DNA of 54,395 nucleotides from a virus. Location of the stretch: IMG/VR virus record IMGVR_UViG_3300042922_001429, positions 1-54,395 of that record, one strand, 5' to 3'. The translations under genes and the position numbers were made by a program. The notes beneath the pieces are model-generated. The model had not been told where the DNA came from. It searched no databases and saw nothing but the letters and a program-made list of their open reading frames with translations. Positions within the stretch are counted from its first letter, which is position 1. Every line of letters begins with the position of its first letter. This document shows, one piece after another, positions 37,901-45,737 of this stretch.

Positions 37901-39742
37901 CCATTTTTATCAGAAAGAAAATATTTTGAAGATCGTAAAAGAGAGGTTTTACAGCAACAAAAAGAACTTTATACTTCCTTCATTCAAGAACAACAAACTT
38001 TTGAAGAAAAGAAAACTCAAATAGAGTCTAAATATGAAGATTTCCGGAAGAGAATAAGTGAAGGGAAATTCACAGATTCTGAAAGATTAAGATTGTTGGA
38101 TTCTGCAGGTAAAGCCGAAGCTAAAGAATATAGGGAAGCTTTTATGTCTGTTTTTGAAAAAACTGATTTATTCGAAAAAGCCTTTGGAAATATAGATGCT
38201 TTAACAAAAAAAGAGATTTCGTTACTTCTTCCACAATTGGAAGCGAAAATGCAGGAGCTAATCAACTTAGACGCTCCTACCGCTGAGGTTGAGAAATTTA
38301 GAGAAAAAATTGAAGGTTTAAGAAATCTTACAACAGGCTCAGGATCAATTAACAGTCTTATTAAAAGCTTCAAGGAGTTACGGAAAAAAATCAGAGAAGG
38401 AACAGCAACTCAAGAAGATTTCAGTAGGCTCAATGAACATATCCAACGAACAAAATTTTATACAGATTTAGCAGTTAATTCAGCAAAAGAACTTGCTGCA
38501 GCATTTGGTCTTGATGGAGCTGGCGGTCCTTTTGAAAAATTTGGAAAGGACCTAACACAAACTCTGGAAGGGTTAGTAAATGCCTTAGTAGGTTATTTTT
38601 CTGGAAATATTCAGCAGATGGTTGGAGGTATAGCTCAGATGGTTGTTGGTGTTGTGAAAATGCTATCTACTGCAGGTGATGGTAAAAAAGAGAAAGGTAT
38701 CAGAGAATGGAAAAGAGCTGTTGATGAATTGAAGTTTGCATATGAAGAATTGCAAATGGTGATTGAAAAAACAGCAGGAGAAGGTCAGTTGGCTATGCAG
38801 AGAGATCTAATTGCCAACTTAAAAGAACAGCAGAGAATCCTCTATGATATGCGTTCTAAAGAAGCTTCCAAAAAGAAAGTCGATCAAGAGAAAATAGCTG
38901 GATTTACTGAACAAATAAATGATATAAATCTTCAAATCCAAACTTTAATTGATGATTTTCAAAAAAGTATTACTACAACGGATTTTAAAGACTTCTCTCA
39001 AAAAATCGCTGATGCCCTAATTGATGCATTTGGAAAAGGAGAAGACGCTGCAGCCGCTTTTGATAAGGTTGTAGATGATGTAATGAGAAATGCTGTTGCA
39101 AATGCATTAAGAATTAAAATTCTAGAACCTGCTGTAAAAAGTATGGTTGATAATCTTTATCAATCAATGGGTTATGGTGGTCAGTCTGGAGCAACAGCTG
39201 AACAAGCTGCAGCCCTAAAGGCTTATCAAGATCAGATTGCTGACATTGAAAAAAAACTGCCTACCGCAAATAGTTTAGTAGCCGCTAATTTGAATTCTAC
39301 TAAAAATTATTTGCTTGAAAAAATAAAAATACTTCAACAACAGATTGCTTCAAATTCAGTTTCTGGATCCTTTGATGGTCTTACAGAAGAAGAAAGAGAG
39401 AAAATCAAAGCTTTAGGACTTACGGCAATGCAGCAGTATACAGCTGCGCTTCAACAATATGAGGATTTATTTGGTGGTGCTGCTGAAAATGCTCAGGGAT
39501 TAAAAGGAGACATTAAAGGAATTACAGAAAAGACCGCCGGAACATTAGAAGCGCAATTTAATGCAGTGAGGATAAATATTGTAGCGATGTTGAAAATATA
39601 CCAGGCTAACCAAACAATATTTAAAAATCAGCTTTTAGTTCAAAGTCAAATTGAGATTAACACCAGACCGTTGAAAGCAATTTTGAAAGAAATAACAGAA
39701 TTGAATTCCAAAGTCAAAAAAAACCTAGCAGGAGTGCCATAA
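34973..39742 (+). CDS. tape measure protein
   Basis: A 1589-residue protein, the longest in the window. The N-terminal region (FRNLGTAIGGYFSAQTLFSF; FSTMLGSADKAKVLMGDMVK; TPFSLQDVSKGAKQLLAFQV; GTEMRQFTEAGIPMYAELAK) is the tape-measure tail-length domain. Long Ala/Gln/Lys coiled coils follow, with hydrophobic membrane-spanning stretches near residues 500-530 (ALATALIVALGYAIYKY) and 1205-1225. At about 0.15 nm per residue the tail would be near 240 nm. No peptidase or lysozyme domain was noticed. Length and lack of sheath genes indicate a siphovirus. Confidence 0.92.
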   Translation: MNQGALHFDALLSVNNFDAGIARIKSGIREASGVAKREAESMDSAFRNLGTAIGGYFSAQTLFSFTKELINVRGEFQKTEIAFSTMLGSADKAKVLMGDMVKLAANTPFSLQDVSKGAKQLLAFQVPAKDLLETLTRIGNISAGVSVPIDRIILAYGQVKAAGRLMGTEMRQFTEAGIPMYAELAKVLKVDETAIKGMVEAGKVGFKDVEQVIKNLTNEGGMFFELMEKQSKSMSGRVSNLGDQWDQMLNKIGQANEGILYDGIEGLTHLIEHYQELFEMIKTLVLSYGAYKAAIMVTSAAQSLANKTLATEIGLLSFSERMKLGRALVTQRQTIATLAETQAEKASLSAKYATLQAEVAILATKKQKAVALGIERAQAVGNAQVQLALAQAELRSIQANGTAREVLIATKNVEKAQNTVIAAQESASIARTAALAAGTKFYAVQKELQVTATALSAAATDVETASEAANVAAKTANAIATQRLTVAQLAQTVAMNAAARAAAFLNATLFANPYALATALIVALGYAIYKYNTALTVAEESQKRMNDDAANQIATLTEQEAKIKALIKVVEDQTSSEDTKAAAYKRIALLTNGRLDQLDAEAVKTGKATGMLQKYIEMLKLEAEAKRYVNELGRLETDTENLKNNRNNFGIGDMWDDFTDFDSSFDWNLKDRKKERVDRIVKDKEAEKKEIQKKLDDLAKRGVNITETEITEDKSPAKKGWAQKIKAQIDELEAAADSAPTRAAYQKIRDKIKKLQELLNPKKEKSEGQLAEILPLGSIKELQQRASLISEAIDVAVNGQVKLRKLDKFGKDKDKKGNPYLTGETVSLEEAYKSREAIENKITSLQYKSFQERIDESERQWNNYYKISEFYGKETADTQYKDLFKGAKNYLEYLEKQEQALKNKAESGQILTEEDKKNIVFLQDKISDLNGTETPFENFKKGIDDALKSLPSLVDQIEYLEKAENDAFSKSGSNSNPFLSERKYFEDRKREVLQQQKELYTSFIQEQQTFEEKKTQIESKYEDFRKRISEGKFTDSERLRLLDSAGKAEAKEYREAFMSVFEKTDLFEKAFGNIDALTKKEISLLLPQLEAKMQELINLDAPTAEVEKFREKIEGLRNLTTGSGSINSLIKSFKELRKKIREGTATQEDFSRLNEHIQRTKFYTDLAVNSAKELAAAFGLDGAGGPFEKFGKDLTQTLEGLVNALVGYFSGNIQQMVGGIAQMVVGVVKMLSTAGDGKKEKGIREWKRAVDELKFAYEELQMVIEKTAGEGQLAMQRDLIANLKEQQRILYDMRSKEASKKKVDQEKIAGFTEQINDINLQIQTLIDDFQKSITTTDFKDFSQKIADALIDAFGKGEDAAAAFDKVVDDVMRNAVANALRIKILEPAVKSMVDNLYQSMGYGGQSGATAEQAAALKAYQDQIADIEKKLPTANSLVAANLNSTKNYLLEKIKILQQQIASNSVSGSFDGLTEEEREKIKALGLTAMQQYTAALQQYEDLFGGAAENAQGLKGDIKGITEKTAGTLEAQFNAVRINIVAMLKIYQANQTIFKNQLLVQSQIEINTRPLKAILKEITELNSKVKKNLAGVP

Positions 39743-40233
39743 TGGAAACAAAAAATATTTTAAGCTTAGCAAAAAAGCATGATTTATGTAAACCATGGCA
39801 GGAGAAAATGAAAAAAGATTCTTCTCTTAAAAATCTATGCAATATGTATTTCGAAGGCGATGATTGGAGTATGGAAAATGATTTTCCGGATTTGAAAGTT
39901 CTTCGAGAATTTAAAGGGAAATCGGACATCTATGGACTTCATACAGATTATGAAGGAACCAAAGAAAATGAGCTAGAAGCAGCTTATTTCGGAGAAAGTA
40001 AAGTTCGGTTAAGTTATGATAGTTATTCAGTTGGAAAATTGATTTTAAGGCATCAAACTAAGGCTAAAATTAAAGCATCTGGAAACGCTAGATTATTCAT
40101 CAACATTCTTGATAACGCAGAGGTTGAAATAGAATGTTTGAATCAATCTTCAGTAAGTGTTTTCTGTTATGATAATCACAATGTAAAAAGCATTGGAAAT
40201 GTAAAAGTTCAAACATCAACTTTTAAAAAATGA
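39742..40233 (+). CDS. tail-module protein of unknown function
   Basis: A 163-residue protein. N-terminal helix, then a long run of short strands (KVRLSYDSYSVGKLILRHQT; AKIKASGNARLFINILDNAE; VEIECLNQSSVSVFCYDNHN), suggesting a small beta-solenoid such as found in tail appendages. It overlaps the tape measure stop by one base (TAATG) and the distal-tail gene by 4 bases. Family not recognised. Confidence 0.62.
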   Translation: METKNILSLAKKHDLCKPWQEKMKKDSSLKNLCNMYFEGDDWSMENDFPDLKVLREFKGKSDIYGLHTDYEGTKENELEAAYFGESKVRLSYDSYSVGKLILRHQTKAKIKASGNARLFINILDNAEVEIECLNQSSVSVFCYDNHNVKSIGNVKVQTSTFKK

Positions 40234-41249
40234 TTGAAGTAGAGTATTTTGTCAATTATAAAAACTTTCGTGATTTCGAAGTTTACGTTTCTGATTCTAT
40301 AGGCGTCGCTGATGCTTTGGAAAGAAAAGCCGTGCAGTCTTATGATTGGGCAGAATATCACGGAACCTCTCCGAATCTAAGAAATGTAAAATTCAAGGAA
40401 AGAAAGATTGAATTGAAATGTTTTGTTGATGGTGAGAACTGGGAGGTTATGTTGGCTAATTTTCACGCCTTTAAAGATCAGTTTGCAAGGTCTGGAACTC
40501 AGAGACTTCATATTGTTCCTTTTGAGTTTAAAACTTTAGCTTATGAAGTTTACATGCAGGAAGATATTTCTTTAGAAAAAACATTCAGAAAAGGTCGAAT
40601 GGTCGGGATATTTTCAATAAACCTCATCGAATCAAATCCGATTAAAACTGTTTTAAAAACATCTCTTGATAAGTTCAAACTTTCCTACGAATCGACTACT
40701 GAAACAGAATTATTCTTTGGCGACGGAACAAAACAAACCGCAAGAGGAGATGTAAACTTCACGAAAAACTATGAATCACCATCTTATGAAAGTTCCGGGA
40801 TAAACATGATTTCAGTAAGCGGTGTAAATGCAGATTTCTACGAAGCATACACAATACCAACCGTTGAAACATTTTTCAGGTTTTCGGTTGATGTAAATAT
40901 TACGGCTGCGAAAGATTTACTTCTTTTTGTAATAGGTAGAAAACCCGACAATACTTACCAAGTGATTGCAATGTCTGAAATCATCAACGGTAAAACCGGA
41001 TATAATACTCTTGAAGCTTTTTCAGAATTAAATATGTCTGATTATGGCAAATTCATCTACAAGGTTTTAGATGATGAAGGAAATGAAGTTGCGGTAATGA
41101 CTTATAGTAATGCAAAAATTGAGACAGCGGAAATAATAGGCGAATGGGTTGACATGATTGGAAAAGAGAAAATCATCATCATCGCCGGAAATATCGAAGA
41201 AATTAAAAATTTACAAACCGAAGCTGAAATTCTTTGGGATAAAATCTAA
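40230..41249 (+). CDS. distal tail protein (Dit-like)
   Basis: A 339-residue protein with an N-terminal domain like Dit proteins: KNFRDFEVYVSDSIGVADAL, KFKERKIELKCFVDGENWEV, MLANFHAFKDQFARSGTQRL and a following HIVPFEFKTLAYEVYM. Dit forms the hub ring after the tail tube. The C-terminal half is a beta sandwich of carbohydrate-binding type (FYEAYTIPTVETFFRFSVDV). The order tape measure, Dit, fibre is normal for siphophages. Confidence 0.68.
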   Translation: MIEVEYFVNYKNFRDFEVYVSDSIGVADALERKAVQSYDWAEYHGTSPNLRNVKFKERKIELKCFVDGENWEVMLANFHAFKDQFARSGTQRLHIVPFEFKTLAYEVYMQEDISLEKTFRKGRMVGIFSINLIESNPIKTVLKTSLDKFKLSYESTTETELFFGDGTKQTARGDVNFTKNYESPSYESSGINMISVSGVNADFYEAYTIPTVETFFRFSVDVNITAAKDLLLFVIGRKPDNTYQVIAMSEIINGKTGYNTLEAFSELNMSDYGKFIYKVLDDEGNEVAVMTYSNAKIETAEIIGEWVDMIGKEKIIIIAGNIEEIKNLQTEAEILWDKI

Positions 41250-41264
41250 AAAAAATAAATTACA

Positions 41265-43877
41265 ATGCCAGATTTAGATCAAATTAATATCAATATTACG
41301 GATACTATACCGCCTGAAAACTTCGCAACGATTGATAAAAATTCATTAGTTGGTACTGTGTACACAAAAGCTCAGGATAACGAATGGAGATCAGAAGTAG
41401 AATCAATGGTACAATCGGGGATTAAAGGCGTAGCTAAACCGAATACACCTTATGATCCAATTACCAATCCATATCCTACACCTTGGGTTACTGGTAATTC
41501 TCCATTATACGAAAAGTATGATGTTAATCTTCCGGGTACTTATATGAATTTCCGAGATGTAAACGATGAAGATATTGTAGTCACTCAGACAGATTTAGAT
41601 TTGAATGAGGTGCAAATTTGGGTTAAAAACGGGGTTTCTGAGAAGATTTTAAAAGCAATGCCTCAAGCTTCTGTAAATATTAGAAAATGGGAAGATTTAC
41701 AGCCTTCAGATTTCCCACTAAATGAAGGAAGTCAGGTAATTTACGAAAATGCACAATGGATGGTAGATGAAGGTAAAACATCCTTATCTACTGATTTACC
41801 AAGTGAAGATTCTTTGATTTGGATTGCTATTGGTGGTACGGGTTCAAAAGTAGAAAATTTAGAAAAAGCAGCGAGATCATTTTTATCAGGAGCAACAACG
41901 GAAGATGTTTTGTATAATTCCACAAATGCAACTGCTGGAAGTTTAAAGGATGATGGTACCGTAACAAATCAGGGCACAGATGCTTATAATAAGGTTATTA
42001 ATATCGATTTGGCGAATGCCATACACGTGCAAATAAAATGTTATCCTATTCAGTCAGATTTTTCGGAATATGCTATGTTTGTAGGTGTGCGCGCCAACGG
42101 CGACAAAGTGGAATTATTACCTACGCAGCCGAATAATTCAATATTTGGGACTTGGGAGTTTGACGTAACTAATTTTATAAGTGGAAAAGTATGCTATAAT
42201 TACACTTTTGGCGAGTCCACGACTTTAGTTACAGTTACTAAACCAGCTTACGGCGCAAAAGAAGATGCGATAAAATTATACGTGGATGATAGCACGGCGG
42301 ACATTAAAAAATCTTTAGACTATTTTTTAAAGCAATATGAGTATACTAATCCTGTATTTGCAGATATAAACACAAGACAACCAGGGGCGCTAAGAAATGA
42401 TAATATTGTTTTGTATGACCCACAAACCGCAATCACTTTGTATACTATACTCAATGTGCCGACTAATGGGCGAAAAAAATTAGAATATAACGCCGTAAGA
42501 CCTCGTCAAACAGTAGGTAACAATACTTTGACATATCCGACCATTGTCGGCAAGCGTGCAGATAATTCTTTACAAATACTTTTACCCGCAAGCATTATTA
42601 CTAATAATGAGCCTCAGATAAATAATGAGATAGATGTACAAAATTTTGTTAGCGTATCGATATGTTATTCAGTTTTAAGCGACTCGCCTACGTTTAGATT
42701 ATATGATGAAAAATATATATCTGTTTCACTTAACAATGTTAAATCATATATCGATTCAATAACCATAATGACAAGATCCTCTATTGATTTATATTCAAAA
42801 GGTCTTCGAGAAAGTAATACAATTGAACAAAACACAACTATTTTTAACAATGCTTTTACTGAGGCGAAAGCCATGCGAAAGCATTTAATTGCTCCTGAAG
42901 GTATATATCCATTAGCTAACGTGCAGATGAAAGCAGGTGTTAATTTATTAGGACAAGATAATAAAACGATTTTTAGAAATAACACCGCAACACCGACATT
43001 TGTATTAACTCAAGCAGAGTCACAAACTTACATAGAAGTCAATCAGTTACCATTAGCCGCAGAATTTTGCAACCAGGGTGTAGAGATAGGGCATTTTATA
43101 ATAAGCGGTGCTGGTGTTGCTACTAAAGGCATGGTTTTAAACAATATGGCGTCTAGCACATTTGAAAGAATTTACATGACTGGTTTCACTGACGTATGTT
43201 TAGACATGAAGGGAGTTTTAGCAAGTAATTTCAACGACTGTCAATTTATAAAGTCAGCTAATGGTATGCGTGGAACTATATCTGATAACGGGTTGTATTG
43301 GGCAAATCACATGAATTTTACTAATTGTAAACTAAGTTATGTCAGTGGTTTAGCTGTTGATTGGTCATATGGCGCGGGAGTATTTTTTACAGGTTGTGAT
43401 TTTTCGGCGATAGGCTCAGCAGGGAATTTAAATACTGGTGTTTTCAAGTTACGCAATATGTCGCAGGAAAATACACAGTATGGTATAACAGGCATAGATT
43501 TAGCACTTAAAAATACGTGGTCTGAGCAATTGTACGGGGGCTTTTATATTGATGTAGAGGCTTGTAATGGTAGAACCTTAATAAGTGATTCTAATATATT
43601 AAAATCATATAATGTAGGTGATATGGCTAAAGGAATATTGAACAAAGGGTGTAAAGTATCTGTTTTATACTCAACAATTAGAGGCTTCGGAATAGATACT
43701 TCTAATAGTGGAATAACTAAAGTTATAGATTCTACTATTGAAAGCCATGCAGAAACAACGGGCGGAAAATATATTGTTGTAGACGTTGAGGAAGTTTATT
43801 TAACACAAGCTCAATACGATGCACTTTCAACTGCTGAAAAGAATAATGGTAATAAATATTTCATTCAAACACCTTAA
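41265..43877 (+). CDS. tail fibre with beta-helix receptor domain
   Basis: An 870-residue tail protein. The N-terminal ~205 residues (DLDQININITDTIPPENFAT onward, with a WEDLQPSDFPLNEGSQVIYE attachment motif) probably anchor it to the virion. The middle is beta-rich, and residues about 520-850 form a right-handed beta-helix like pectate-lyase or tailspike folds (FERIYMTGFTDVCLDMKGVL; NFTNCKLSYVSGLAVDWSYG). The end (YLTQAQYDALSTAEKNNGNK then YFI) is a common fibre tip repeat. The part after residue 205 looks compositionally foreign. Likely receptor-binding protein. Confidence 0.82.
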   Translation: MPDLDQININITDTIPPENFATIDKNSLVGTVYTKAQDNEWRSEVESMVQSGIKGVAKPNTPYDPITNPYPTPWVTGNSPLYEKYDVNLPGTYMNFRDVNDEDIVVTQTDLDLNEVQIWVKNGVSEKILKAMPQASVNIRKWEDLQPSDFPLNEGSQVIYENAQWMVDEGKTSLSTDLPSEDSLIWIAIGGTGSKVENLEKAARSFLSGATTEDVLYNSTNATAGSLKDDGTVTNQGTDAYNKVINIDLANAIHVQIKCYPIQSDFSEYAMFVGVRANGDKVELLPTQPNNSIFGTWEFDVTNFISGKVCYNYTFGESTTLVTVTKPAYGAKEDAIKLYVDDSTADIKKSLDYFLKQYEYTNPVFADINTRQPGALRNDNIVLYDPQTAITLYTILNVPTNGRKKLEYNAVRPRQTVGNNTLTYPTIVGKRADNSLQILLPASIITNNEPQINNEIDVQNFVSVSICYSVLSDSPTFRLYDEKYISVSLNNVKSYIDSITIMTRSSIDLYSKGLRESNTIEQNTTIFNNAFTEAKAMRKHLIAPEGIYPLANVQMKAGVNLLGQDNKTIFRNNTATPTFVLTQAESQTYIEVNQLPLAAEFCNQGVEIGHFIISGAGVATKGMVLNNMASSTFERIYMTGFTDVCLDMKGVLASNFNDCQFIKSANGMRGTISDNGLYWANHMNFTNCKLSYVSGLAVDWSYGAGVFFTGCDFSAIGSAGNLNTGVFKLRNMSQENTQYGITGIDLALKNTWSEQLYGGFYIDVEACNGRTLISDSNILKSYNVGDMAKGILNKGCKVSVLYSTIRGFGIDTSNSGITKVIDSTIESHAETTGGKYIVVDVEEVYLTQAQYDALSTAEKNNGNKYFIQTP

Positions 43878-43880
43878 GTT

Positions 43881-44597
43881 ATGTTTCACAACGGAAATAA
43901 ATATGACAAAGTTTTTCACAATGGTAATCTTTACAATAAAGCTTATCAAAATGGAAATTTGATTTTAGGGAGCAATACGCCCGTAGACCCAAATTTAATT
44001 CTTGATATTCCTTTCCAAAATAGCATATCGAATATTTCGCCTAATGGTTTAGCAATGGTTGCAGCGAGTACGTCACCTGTTTTTGTTGCAGGAAGAAAGG
44101 GCACAGATTATTGCGCTTATTTCAATGGAACAAGATCAATAAAAACAAATGGGGACTTAAATTTAAATTCAAACAAGGTTACGATGTCTGTATGGTACAA
44201 GCCAGCTAATTTGGTAGGTAAACAAATTCTTTGTGAGTTGTCCGATAATTCTGATTCTAGAAATGCGTTTAATAATTATTCAATTTCCAATGTTTTCTAT
44301 TGTAATGACAATCTAACAACGGGCACGTCTAGGCTGGTTTATAGTTCGTCCTTAGTAGTAGGTACTTGGGTTCACATCGTTGCGGTTATTGAAAGAGGTG
44401 TTAGTGCTAGAATATATATTAATGGCGTTTTAGCCTCTTCAACGGGCGATAATCTTACGGGTAATTTTGGGGCATTTCCTATTTTCATTGGCATGAGGGG
44501 CGGAACTACACTTGGGCTTATAGGATATATGCAAGAATTGAAATTATACAATAAAGCTTTAACACAGGCAGAAATAACTAGTTTGTATAATTTGTAA
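43881..44597 (+). CDS. LamG/concanavalin-like tail tip protein
   Basis: A 238-residue protein. Residues 1-30 hold three short repeats (FHNGNKYDKV, FHNGNLYNKA, YQNGNLILGS). Residues about 50-238 form a LamG-like beta sandwich: DIPFQNSISN, YFNGTRSIKT, VTMSVWYKPA, WVHIVAVIERGVSARIYING and IGYMQELKLYNKALTQAEI. Such domains bind host polysaccharides. Placed 3 bases after the fibre gene, it is likely a second receptor or glycan-binding component of the tail. Confidence 0.82.
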   Translation: MFHNGNKYDKVFHNGNLYNKAYQNGNLILGSNTPVDPNLILDIPFQNSISNISPNGLAMVAASTSPVFVAGRKGTDYCAYFNGTRSIKTNGDLNLNSNKVTMSVWYKPANLVGKQILCELSDNSDSRNAFNNYSISNVFYCNDNLTTGTSRLVYSSSLVVGTWVHIVAVIERGVSARIYINGVLASSTGDNLTGNFGAFPIFIGMRGGTTLGLIGYMQELKLYNKALTQAEITSLYNL

Positions 44598-44599
44598 AT

Positions 44600-45703
44600 C
44601 TATTTAAAATGTTTATCTCTTAATTTCATAAACGGAAGTTCTACAAATTTATAAATGAGTGTAGCTATCATAAAAGAAAGAATCCAGAAAGATAAATATT
44701 TAATATAGAAAGGTTTTTCAAATCCTATTCTATTTAAGAATAAAGCTTGTAAAGGTGTTGAATTAACAAGATATAAGGAATAGCTGATTAGGCTGGTAAA
44801 TGTGACTCCAGTTATTATCAATTTTGATTTAGGTAGTTTCATTTCAAATAAAAATGGCAGGGTTAAAAATACTCCGAAAGAATTAAGAGAAAATGAAAAA
44901 ACAGTTTGAAATAACGTTGAATAACTTATTGTAAGATCAAAAATCCGTAATGAAATTAAAATCAAAATTCCAATGAACAATTTCAATTTTTTTAGATGAA
45001 AAAATATTTGCCCGTAATAATGTCTTAGAAAAGCGGCAAGAACACCAAACATGATGCTGTCTAATCGCAATAAAGTAACTGAGCGGAAGACTTTATCCCA
45101 TTCTGAAATATTATTTGAAATTGGATAGTTGTAAAATCTTATTAAACGTAGAATAGGACAAACGATCAAGAAAAATATGATTACTAATAAAAACGCTTTT
45201 TCTTTATTTTTTATAAAAAAAAATGAAATTAATGTAAATATTGGGAGTAATAAATAAAACCATTCCTCAATGCTAAGAGACCATGCTTCAGGATATAGAT
45301 AAGAATCAAATTCTGTGAAGTTTTGAATAAATAGAAAATGATTTAATGTTTTAAAAGAATCTAATTCATTATAAGTAATAAAATGTAAAATGCATACAAT
45401 AGTTAAAACAAAGAAATAGGCCGGAAGAGTGCGCATCCATCTTCTTATCCAAAATTTGAATACGGTTTTTGAAAGATTATTTTTTTCATAGGTGCGAATA
45501 AATATCCCGCCAATTAGAAAACCACTTAGGACAAAGAATAATAATACACCATCAAGATATAAAAATGAGTTTATTTTTTTTAGTGGCAGTGAAAGTTGAT
45601 AAGAACCATGATTTATAAGAACAAAAAAAATAGCAAAAAAACGCAGAAGATCTAAACCAAAATTTCTGCTTTCGGGAATTTCAATGGTAAAAAGTTTTTT
45701 CAT
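44600..45703 (-). CDS. acyltransferase 3 family membrane protein
   Basis: A 367-residue membrane acyltransferase from the ATG at 45703; an open frame continues upstream but only over the next gene. About ten transmembrane helices. Family motifs: FGLDLLRFFAIFFVLINHGS (with the conserved R and H), DGVLLFFVLSGFLIGG, FWIRRWMRTLPAYF and AWSLSIEEWFYLLLPIF. Relatives O-acetylate surface polysaccharides. It is antisense to the late operon and inserted between the tail tip and hub genes, so it is a conversion gene that may alter host glycans and block superinfection. Confidence 0.9.
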   Translation of the reverse strand: MKKLFTIEIPESRNFGLDLLRFFAIFFVLINHGSYQLSLPLKKINSFLYLDGVLLFFVLSGFLIGGIFIRTYEKNNLSKTVFKFWIRRWMRTLPAYFFVLTIVCILHFITYNELDSFKTLNHFLFIQNFTEFDSYLYPEAWSLSIEEWFYLLLPIFTLISFFFIKNKEKAFLLVIIFFLIVCPILRLIRFYNYPISNNISEWDKVFRSVTLLRLDSIMFGVLAAFLRHYYGQIFFHLKKLKLFIGILILISLRIFDLTISYSTLFQTVFSFSLNSFGVFLTLPFLFEMKLPKSKLIITGVTFTSLISYSLYLVNSTPLQALFLNRIGFEKPFYIKYLSFWILSFMIATLIYKFVELPFMKLRDKHFK

Positions 45704-45718
45704 CGTCTTTTGATTAAT

Positions 45719-45726
45719 GCGAAAAT
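45719..45726 (-). promoter_or_regulatory. possible leftward -7 element of the acyltransferase
   Basis: The minus strand reads TATTTTCG, one base from TAnnTTTG, 16 bases before the acyltransferase ATG. It overlaps the leader of the rightward hub gene. Confidence 0.3.
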
Positions 45727-45737
45727 AAGAAAATAAA

